The notes beneath the pieces are model-generated. The model was not told the origin of the DNA. It made no database searches and worked only from the letters and a program-made list of their open reading frames with translations. From assembly GCA_021014325.1 (NCBI GenBank), contig CM037460.1, positions 18,064,044-18,128,043 on the forward strand: a stretch of 64,000 bases of DNA, given 5' to 3'. Made by a program: the position numbers and the translations under genes. The DNA is from Plazaster borealis. Its lineage: Eukaryota > Echinodermata > Asteroidea > Forcipulatida > Labidiasteridae. Below are positions 1 through 9,800 of the stretch, piece by piece; the stretch's first letter is position 1, and each line of letters begins with the position of its first letter.

Positions 1-1056
1 TGACTCTCACTCCGAAGACCGATTTAGCTTAAAGGAATGTTACAGAACTGGTAATTAAAATTTTCTTTAAGATCACAGATTTACATAAAACTTACACGGT
101 CTAATAATGATGATAGTAGAAAACATCCCTAGAAATATTTCTGTCTGAAATGCCATATTTGATGAGAAATAAATAAAACTAATTTCCGATTGGAGTTTAT
201 CGCTCATGAGCGTTTTATTCATGCATTGTATAACACATGCAAATGCGTAATCGCCATTTTCACTATTTTCTTGTGACCCAGATGGCCGATCAATCTCAAA
301 CTTCTACAGGTTTGTCAGTTTATGTTTATGGTGGATTATATAAAGTGCTGAACTGTTTTGTTAGCAAAAAACAATTCTGTAATGTTCCTTTAAACTTTTA
401 CAGGTTTGTTATTTCATGTATATGTTGGGTCACATTTAGTTTGGATACAGGTCTTTGGCAATCACCTTTAACCCTTTAGAGTTTTTGACACCATTTATTT
501 TGACACCATTTATTTTGTAAAAGTGTCTGAACAAATAATATGAAAAAAACATTTGGTTTTTGTTTCAGAAACATAGATACTATGTCAACATGGGAGAGTC
601 AGGGAAACATTGGAAAATGTCAATTCAGGAAGTGACCTTTACTTTTGAGTGATAGTAGGCCAGATCTTGCAGCCGTTTCTGGCTACTATGGTCTCTAAAG
701 GTTTAATATTGGTACAGCCATGGCCGTACCTGTCGTACTGCTTCTTTCGGCCCCGTGTGTAAGATTACAGGAATTGAATTAAATGAAATTGAATTTACTG
801 AAAAACACCACACAGAAATACACTTATGTAGAAGTTAGGAGTCTGCCAGCAAATATGCGGCCATTTTATTTTACAGCTAACTGGACATGAAAAATATTAG
901 ATACAAACAATAATTGTATTCTCAGAAAGTTGTTCTCCTGGGGGGAAAAAATAATTGTCTGAAGAAAAAAAACCTATTGAAAAAAACCCTATTACATGTA
1001 AAGAGTCGTTATGATCATAGCAGGCCTGTAGCTGTACAAGGAAGTATGAACTCTAA
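1..1056. other. Left intergenic edge, little recognisable
   Basis: A repeat of local family L covers about 235-478; its end (ACAGGTTTGTTATTTCATG and on to GGTCTTTGGCAAT) recurs near 27800 and 56660. I see no gene in the remainder. Confidence 0.5.
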
Positions 1057-1237
1057 AGCCTGGTTCATACTTCCTGCGAATACTTCTTGCGAAGCAATTT
1101 TGACGTCACAGTTCTGTTTTGGGGTGCAAATGTTTTGCAAGAGTTGAGCACAACTCTTCCGAATTGTTCGTTGCAAATTTGTGACGTCAAAATTTGCATT
1201 GCATTCGCATTTGCAGGAAGTATGAACCAGGCTTAAC
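1057..1237. mobile_element. Family E foldback MITE, copy 1
   Basis: Inverted ends GCCTGGTTCATACTTCCTGC and its complement enclose about 180 bases with conserved GACGTCA inner blocks. TTAA or TAAA flanks suggest a TTAA target. Confidence 0.75.
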
Positions 1238-1506
1238 CCAGTTACTGCACACGCCTGCGCTGGCCATCACATCACAATGACGGTACCCGTTGTGATGTGA
1301 CTGCCAGTGCGACTGGGTTAGAGTTCATAAATCCATGTACAGCCACAGGCTTGCTATGATCAAGATGACAACCCCCCTTTAAAAACCTTCTCTGTGTTAT
1401 TGTCAGCAGTTCATCAATGTACTCATTGCGTATAAAATGGGGTGGGGATGTGGGCTTTAATAAATACAAGCATGGCAATATTAAACAGCCCAAAAACAAC
1501 AAGTTT

Positions 1507-1692
1507 AGCCCGGTTCATACTTCCTACGAATGCTTCGTGTGAAGCGAATTTGACGTCACAGCTCTGTTTTCACTGCGAATGTGTCGCAAGAGTTGAGCGC
1601 AGCCCAACTCTTCCGAATTGTTTGTTGCGAATTTGTTACATCAAAATTTGCATCGCGTTCGCATTCACAGGAAGTATAAACCGGGCTTTAGG
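1507..1692. mobile_element. Family E foldback MITE, copy 2
   Basis: Same element as at 1057, with ends GCCCGGTTCATACTTCCTAC and complement, flanked on both sides by TTTA. Two copies within 0.5 kb. Confidence 0.75.
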
Positions 1693-1734
1693 CCACGTAT
1701 GAATTAAGGACTGTGGATTAAGCATCACATGAAC

Positions 1735-1815
1735 AGGCGTTGAAGCACGAATTGCCATAGCAACACCCTCAGCCGGAGCCATAGCCATAGCCACAGTCAC
1801 TAATTCGAACATGGC
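1735..1815. repeat. Family D remnant
   Basis: It contains AGCCATAGCCATAGCCACAG followed by AATTCGAACATGGCC, the degenerate right end of the family D element seen complete at 9426 and 37497. Confidence 0.5.
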
Positions 1816-2587
1816 CTTAGTATAACTAACGTAACTTACAGCAGTGTGTTATCACAGAACGTTATAATTGGGTTCGTTCGATCAGCTTCCCCAGGTCAAC
1901 CCAGGTGTGACCCAAATCCGTTCGAGTTGTTTTGACGTCAATGTTGTGGCCCACCTGAGTCAGCTCCAAATAACCTGCTTGTGGAGCCGGCTACTTTGGG
2001 CTGACCCAGGTGCATGACGTCACAACGAAAAACTTTCTCAATGGCCACCATTTCGTTTGCAATTCAGCGGGACACTTTCAGGAGGTTTATTTAACACACA
2101 TTTTCACCCTTAAAACAGCAACTTTGTGAACACTAAGTATCTTTTAATTCGAAGACGCATACATTTGTATTGACAGCGTGGGCTTTTAAAATAATTTAAT
2201 GTTCCAGGTTTACCTTGAGATTAATTATTTTAAGATCTTTTCAGAAATCCATGAAAGTTTTGGACATAAATGCACACAATGAAAGTTGTTTCGGTCGGCT
2301 GTCCCAAGATGCATTGGTGTGAATGCTGGGGGAAGTTGGCGTTCGATTAGCTCATGTCAGGGGCTCACCCGGACGAGCATACCGGGGTCGACCTGGGGAA
2401 GCTAATGGAATGCACCTATTGTAAAAAACGTTGCCGTCTCCTGTTGGCCTGGAGATGCAGCCCTTTCAATAGAATAAAGGGTGTAACATTTTATAAAATG
2501 TGTAGACCACTGTACACGAATATCATTTCAAATGGAATTCTACAGGTTTGGACACACGAGGGCTAGAACCTTTCACCCTCTAAGGAA

Positions 2588-2858
2588 ACTTCCCTTCTTT
2601 CAAGAAAATCTGATGACAAATTCAAGATCACCAAACAATCCCGAAATCAGGAAAAATCCTAACAATTCACGGGCTTGCATAAATGACCATGAATCATCAG
2701 AAACAAGTAGAGTCAGAAAGTTACTTCCCTTCTTTCAAGAAAATCTGATGACAAATTCAAGATCACCAAACAATCCCGAAATCAGGAAAAATCCTAACAA
2801 TTCACGGGCTTGCATAAATGACCATGAATCATCAGAAACAAGTAGAGTCAGAAAGTTA
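2588..2858. repeat. 135-base tandem duplication
   Basis: Two near-identical 135-base units begin at 2588 and 2723 (CTTCCCTTCTTTCAAGAAAA). As 135 is divisible by three, one frame stays open through both, giving an apparent 45-residue protein repeat. I see nothing else to support coding. Confidence 0.9.
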
Positions 2859-3101
2859 CTTCAGAGGGAAAATGTTTTGTTTTTGTTTTTTTGTGAGCAG
2901 ATATTTCTGCCACTATAAGAGAAAGCTGGTAAAAAAAACACGGATAGGCCAATATTTATACAGTTGCCTAGCAACAACTCAATATCAACCTCTACATTTA
3001 AAAATACGAACTTGAATTTAAGATGACTCAATTCGCAACTTCGTATTAACTCATCAATTATAATCTCAAAGGGCTTTGTAACTCCAATGCAAAGTTCACC
3101 G

Positions 3102-3260
3102 GGGCCCAATTTTACAGAGCTGCTTAAGCACAACAAATTATGCTTACCAGAAAAAGGTTACCAGCTGAAAACCTGTTTCACATGTAGCATCTGTGATTGG
3201 TGTCCTGCTTATTGTTGCTTAGCAGAAACCTTTTAAGCAGCTCTATGAATTTTTGGCCCT
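3102..3260. mobile_element. Family C foldback MITE
   Basis: It starts GGGCCCAATTTTACAGAGCT and ends with the complementary GAGCTGCTTAAAAGGTTT-type arm and GGCCCTG. Family C, about 160-190 bases, is the most frequent repeat here, with GCTTAAGCA and GCTTAGCAGAAAA as inner motifs. Confidence 0.75.
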
Positions 3261-3539
3261 GACATCTTCACACAATCAATCTTGTTCATGCAATTTGGGA
3301 GTCATTGCTTGCTAACTGTGCAATGCGCTTTTTAGGTGATGCGCATGACGCAAACAGTTATAGACACGCACCTCATCTTTACATGCATTTTTAATCTTAA
3401 GATGGCAGACCATAACACATTTCATTTCATTTCATTTCATTTATTCTGTGAAGCCAAGGACTCTCAAAAGAGCAAACTTACTCACCGTACAAGCCAAGAA
3501 CCCAATGAAGAGAAGACAAGGAAGTATGCGTTTTAGATG

Positions 3540-3700
3540 TGGGAGAAAAACCCCAGATAATTATTCCAGGGAAAACCCATGCCGTCAGGTAGGAACTGAA
3601 AACACAATCCACATAGTGCCCCCCGGTGATTCGAACCGGGTTCCAGAGGTGGAAGGCAGGGAAAGATACCACTACACCAACCTGACCACCCAGACAGTGG
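3540..3700 (-). mobile_element. tRNA-derived SINE, type S2
   Basis: On the minus strand a tRNA-like head with TGGTGTAGTGGTATC (A box) and GGTTCGAATC (B box) precedes a body ending CTGGGGTTTTTCTCCCA. The same body occurs at 22700-23080. An ATTTC pentanucleotide run lies just left, at 3417-3440. Confidence 0.7.
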
Positions 3701-4020
3701 CCACATGTGACATCCATGCATGGGGTCAATATTGACCCTAATTGAGAAGGTCACCAATTACATTTATGAGTCTGCTATTAACTCACAACAGAGCATTTAA
3801 AAACAAACCTGATCACCTTAGAGGTTGCCATGGTTGATGTGCTGAGACAAAGATGGTGCCTGAGCAAGCCTCAATGGACTGCGCTTTCAGATGGTGGTTG
3901 CAGTTGCAAAACATGTTTTCTTAATTTCAAACCATGGACTGACACCAAAGTTACACAGAGAACGATTTCACTAAAAGTTATCATAATCCACTGGAATATA
4001 AAAAAAAAAGTCACCGATCA

Positions 4021-4495
4021 TCACTTCTTCTTGGTTGTCTTGCCAGACTTCTTCTCTTCTGCCGATGTGTCCTTGGCATCTTTCTTATCTCCCTTGTCCT
4101 TCTCCGACTTCTCTTTATCCCCCTGACCCTTCTCCTTTTTGTCCTTGTCCGACTTGCCCTCTTGCTTCTCCAGGTCGCGATTCTGCACCTTGTTGTTGAT
4201 GAGGTTGTGCAGGGCAATGACGGAGCGGATAAGCGACGCCAGGTATATCACCAGCATCTGGTCGTTGGTGGTCACCACGAACGCCCGGACGAACTCGGTC
4301 AGGTTGACATCCGGGAGGAGGTTGAAGATGTCTTGGAGCTGGTAGATGATGGTGTGGTTGATGGGGAGCTTCTCCATGGCAATCTGCTCCAGGTAGCTCT
4401 GGATGTGCTGCATCTGGGAGAAGAAACCCTTTAGGCCTAGGAGCTGGCTGGTGATCCTCTGGGACAAGCTGCCTACGCTGGTGTCTTTGATGTCC
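4021..4495 (-). CDS. PSMD7: PSMD7 exon 6 (C-terminal region and stop)
   Basis: It encodes residues about 176-333, from [17 protein letters not shown] through [20 protein letters not shown] to the Lys-rich tail ending KTTKKK and a TGA stop. The acceptor is GATACCTCAG. No AATAAA lies close downstream on this strand; the nearest candidate seen is near 3440. Confidence 0.96.
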
Positions 4496-6851
4496 CTGAG
4501 GTATCAAGTAAACACAAAATATCAGGCCAGACACTTTGCCTACACAATACACATTAGGCGGTATCCGAATTGGGGGATACAGCTACGGCTACGACTGTTG
4601 CTAACGGTGTTGCTAAGGACATCCTATATAAATCCACATCCCACCACGCCAAGCAACTGTTTTTACTATGGGATAGCTCTGTGAATCTCTACCCTTCAAT
4701 CACTGTGCACTGCACCTGCACAAAAATGCACGACAGGCTTATCCAACAACTTGCAAGGCCATATCCCAATTGGCAGCTACACCTACGGCTATGACTGTGG
4801 CTAAGGGTGTGGCTAAGGACGTACTATACTTCAACGCATGACGACGCGGAAAATCAAGCCATAGCCGTAGCCACCAATTCGGAAACGGCCTTAAATGTTG
4901 TAATTGTTGCTAGACTGACCGGTCTCTGTTCTGGCTCTTCTTGTGGCACACACTAGATCCACTGTTCCAGCGGCAATGTCAACTACGTGCTGATGTGTAT
5001 CGCTTCGATATGAGGCACAGGAACACCCTCACAATTTCAATAACAGACACAATTGTTTACCTGAGTAGATGTTCAACGCCGACTTCCTCTGCTTCCTCCG
5101 CTCCCATCTCACTTGGTATGTGCTCGAATGTACGACTGGTTGGGGTGCCATCCTGCAGGTTATTACAAAATAAAATTCAACCACTCATCCTATAATCCTT
5201 TCCCTCGCCCATTCAAAGTTCCCCTCACCCATTCATGTTTCCCTAGGCCATTCAAAGTTCCCTTCACCCATTCAAAGATCCCTCAACCATAAAAGTTTTC
5301 CTTGCCCATTCAAAGTTCCCTTTACCCATTCAAAGTTTCCCTCACCCATTTAACGTTTCTCTTGCTCATTCATGCTTCCCTCATCTATTCAAAGTTTCAC
5401 TCGCCCATTCAAAGTTTCCGTTACCCATTGAAAGTTTCCCTTACCCATTCAAAGTTTCTCTCGCCCATTCATGCTTCCTTCAGCCATTCAAAGTTTCACT
5501 CACCCATTCAAAGTTTCCCATGCCCATTCATGTTGCCCTCACCCATTCAAACTTTCACTCACCCATTCAATGTTTTCCCTCACCCATTCAAAGTTTCATT
5601 CACCAATTCACAGTTTCCCTCGCCCATTCAAAGTTTCCCTCGCCCATTCAAAGTTTCCCTTGCCCATTCAAAGTTTCCCTTGCCCATTCAAAGTTTCCCT
5701 TGCCCATTCAAACGTAAATATTGACCTCGCACTAAACCTAGGTAGGTAAAAAAAAAAAAAAAATGATACTCTTTTTTTCCCCAGATCGTCCTAGATTGTA
5801 CAGCACCCGTGCAAACAAAAAAAACCTTTTCATAAATATTGTTAAACTATTGGGAAAAAGATGATCCACGTTTGATATCTTACATCATGAACCTCCTCTA
5901 CGGCAAAGTAAGCTTCTGTTGGGAGCCCAAGATCTTTTGGTTTAGCATCGATAATTACAAGGACCTTCAGAGAGAAAAACGGACAAAGAAACAAAACGAA
6001 GACATTATTGGAAACATTTGAACAGAAAATATATAGATTTAAAGGGTCTGTATACGTTTGGTAATGACTCTGAAAATTAATGGCAATAACAACTTACTTG
6101 GTAAGAAGTACAGCAGCTTTGGATAGTACAATGTATAATGATTTTGAGAAACTTCTCACTTCAAAGTACTGCGGTTATGGTCACTTTTTATCCCCAAAAA
6201 TTTGAATCTGAGAAGCGTTACTGCAGTAACGTTTCTCAGATTGTGTATTCCAATTGCATATTATTTTTCCTGCGTGGACATAACTGCTCTTGATTTTCGG
6301 CAATATCTCAAAATTGCTACCACATTTGAAATGAATTTTAACAGGTTAGTTTTATGGCACATATCCTCAACTATATAGGATTGAAACAGTGGGCTCCAAT
6401 TACCAAACATATACAACCCCTTTAAACTGCAATTGGAATGCATGGCTTTATAAAGGTTGTGTAGAACCATGTGGACTCTGTTGATAGACAGTTACTATAG
6501 TAACCAAGCAAAGGATCGATTTGTAATTTATTTTGCCATCTTGAGTTACCATTGGATAAATAACATGATGTTCTTTTGTTTGATTCCACTAAACTGCAAC
6601 GTAATGTTGTCATTTCAATCAATCAATCAATCAAATCAATCAATCAATCAATAAATAAATCAATCAATCATCAATCAATCCCAACTACCGACCTGTACTT
6701 TATAACAGAAATATCTTGTCTATTAATGTATTTTTTAAGTTTCTTTGTTTTATGTAAATTCTGTATATTTCGTGAGTGAATAAAGTATTTGCTTTGAAAA
6801 ATTAAAAAAAAGGTCAATCAATCAATCAATCAATCAGTCAATCCATCAATT

Positions 6852-6895
<44 letters not shown>

Positions 6896-9800
6896 CAATA
6901 TAATTTATTTGTATTAATTTTCATGCAATTTCTTCCACAGCTACTTGTTTAATGACCTGTATCATTTAAAGATGCTTCTTGTCTAACAATGCAATCTTTT
7001 TGATTCATTTGTTTTTGTAAATTCAGTATTATTTTATGATTGAATAAAGTGTAAGTTTCGAAAAGTAAGAAGAAAACAAAGTGAATCAATCATTTCTGCT
7101 GTGCACTATCACTCTGTGCTTTAGCAATTGTGTGCTCAGTAGCGTCATGACCTTTACAGTTTGACCTACCGAGCTGGGGCAATACTGCCTGATGATCTCG
7201 TTGACTGCAATGTCATTCTGACCAAGCTTGGGACCCGTGTGATACCAACCAACGATCTTCTCTCGTGCTGGAAAGAAATCAAAACTAGAAAGGTCAGTTT
7301 TTGTGGCATCACAAAAAACAAGGCATTTGTGTGTGTCGCTGAGCCTTGAATTGAGCTCAATTCTGCATGAAGATTCTAGATTCATCAAGTTATAATCAAT
7401 GGTTGATGTCATGAGATGGCGCTTTTTTTAAAGGGATTGTATACATTTGGTAATTAGAACCCACTGTTTGTTTCAATCCTATATAGTTGTAGATATATTT
7501 CATCAAACTAACCTGTGAAAATTTCATTTCAAAAGGTGGTAGCGTTTTTGAGATATTGCCTAAAATCTGTAGCGGTTATGTCCATGCAGGAAGAATAATC
7601 TGCAATGGAATACACAATCTGAGAAAGGTTACTGCAGTATCGCTTCTCAGATTAAACTTTTGGGATAAAAAGTGATATCTTTTTCCATAACCGCAGTACT
7701 TTAAAGTGAAAAAGTTCTCAAAATGCATTATACTATCCAAAGCTGCTGTACTTCTTACCAAGTAAGTTTTTTGGCCATTAATTTTCAGAGTCATTACCAA
7801 ACGTATACAGCCCCTTTAAATCTATATTTTTTGTTATGAGAGATCGCCTAACATCACAAGGCTGGACGGCCACTTACATTGTAAATGGTGAGGGCTACAC
7901 TTAACTGATTTGGGCTATCAACCCAAAACAACTGTCACCAGGGGCACGTTGCCACCTACTCCTGGGGCTGAAAGAGGGTTACACCCTTCACAGTCCGTAA
8001 GGATGTAAGCATGGGTATCATCCACTAGGAGCCTGGCTAGTAGAGCAGAATGCAATACCTTCCCAACTTGCAGAAACTTTCTGTTCAATCAGTTGGTTTA
8101 ATTCCCTGACTTGTTGCTTAGCAGAAATTGTTTAAGCAATATTTTCTGCTTTAAGCAGCTCTATGAAATTGGGCCCAGGTAGGATTCGACCACTAGGCCT
8201 TAAAGGCATGAACATGTTTGGTAATTGTCAAAGACCAGTGTTCTCATTTGGTGTATCCCAACATATGCATAAAATAACAAGCCTGTGAAAATTTGGGCTC
8301 AATTGGTCATCGAAGTTGCAAGAAAATGATGAAAGAAAAAACACCCTTGTTGTACAAATTTGTGTGCTTTCAGACAGGAATAAAAGGCTTCTTGCAAGAA
8401 GTCTTCTATTATTAGTGAGAAATTACCTCTTTCTCAAAAACTACGTTACTTCAGAGGGAGTCGTTTCTCACAATGTTTTATACTATCAACAGCTCTCTGT
8501 TGCTCGTTACCAAGTCAGTTTTTATGCTAATATATATTTTGAGTAATTACCAAACGTGTACAGTGCCTTTAAAACAAACGGGTTTAAAAAGTCCTTCCTA
8601 CCCAGTGCCATCCATAGTTTAGATAACTGTCGTTTACCTATAGGCTCGTCTTGTTTTTGCGACTCTCTCTTTTACTTTGGTGTAAATAATTGTCTAATTG
8701 CAATGTCATTTTTTGAAGGTTTTTTTAATGTAAATTGTTCAATGCTGTACAATGGACAACAAAATTGCATGTTTTATCACACAATGAATAAATAAACTGA
8801 ATTGAAACATCAGACTCAATTAATAAAAAGCAAGGCCAACATAAAAAGTGTTACCAATGTACAAGTATACTGAAGTTCCAAAATGTTGGTTATAAAAGTT
8901 AAACAATAAAACAAGTTGAGACTCTTTACGTAATGTAGAAATTTTGTGATTTGTATACTGTGGAATCATACTTCAGAATTTTTCAACCAACCCCCCACCC
9001 CCTTGATAAAAATAAATAAATAAAATAAACAACCTTACACAAAACTCCAGCATTATTTTTTGACTAGATAGTCTCATTTGCTTCATTTTCTCATTGAATT
9101 AGCAGTAACTCCAATTGCAACCTGCACTTTTGAAAACTCACTTCAGTATAATATGTTTTTGTTGATTATATTTGGTTTAACCCTTACACCGATGTGTGTT
9201 AAGCACTGTGTACTCAGTACTTTCCCCCCGAGTCCTGTGAAAAAAAAATAATAATAATCCACAGGCATATGACTCACGTGGGATTCGAACCCACCACCTT
9301 TGCCAGAGCATATGTCTCACCAACAAGACCACTGAGATTGCCCGGTAGCCAGAGGCAGTTTGAATCTAGTTTTCGTTTGTTTCATAAAAACTAATTGTTA
9401 CCTACTTTAAGTGTTACAATTAGGCCATATAGCCTATCTGAATTGGCGGCTACAGCTACGGCTGCGACTATTACTAAGGGTGTTGCTAGGGACGTCCTAT
9501 ACTTCAGCGCATGATGACGCGATGATCCAGCCGTAGCCGTAGCCATAGCCGCCAATTCGGACACAGCCCTACTCTGGTTTACTCTTACCATTGACTTTCT
9601 TGAACATGCCATACATATTCTCCAGGTAGTCATGGTCCAGGTACCATACTGTGTTGTCTTTGTCGTCTTCATCGAAGGGGACTGAAAAAAAGGGAAAAAG
9701 AAATTTAACAACAAAAATAATGAAAATGGGTTCCTAAGTTCCAATCCTATAGACCCCTTGAATATAAGAAGACGTCATAAGCCCAAACAGCGCCCTCACT

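Noticed and set aside
2532..2918. 128-residue plus-strand frame with an internal protein repeat
   Set aside because: The repeat comes from a 135-base DNA duplication; there is no recognisable domain and the surroundings are intergenic repeats.
4115..4552. 145-residue minus-strand frame rich in Pro, Gly and His
   Set aside because: It is an out-of-frame shadow of PSMD7 exon 6, whose real frame matches the family throughout.
8316..8546. Frames of 76-105 residues repeated at 8316, 40754 and 45976 (MQEN[D/N]ERK...[11 protein letters not shown])
   Set aside because: They recur only because they lie in copies of family A; frames break in other copies and no domain is seen, so they are not judged to be a transposon protein.
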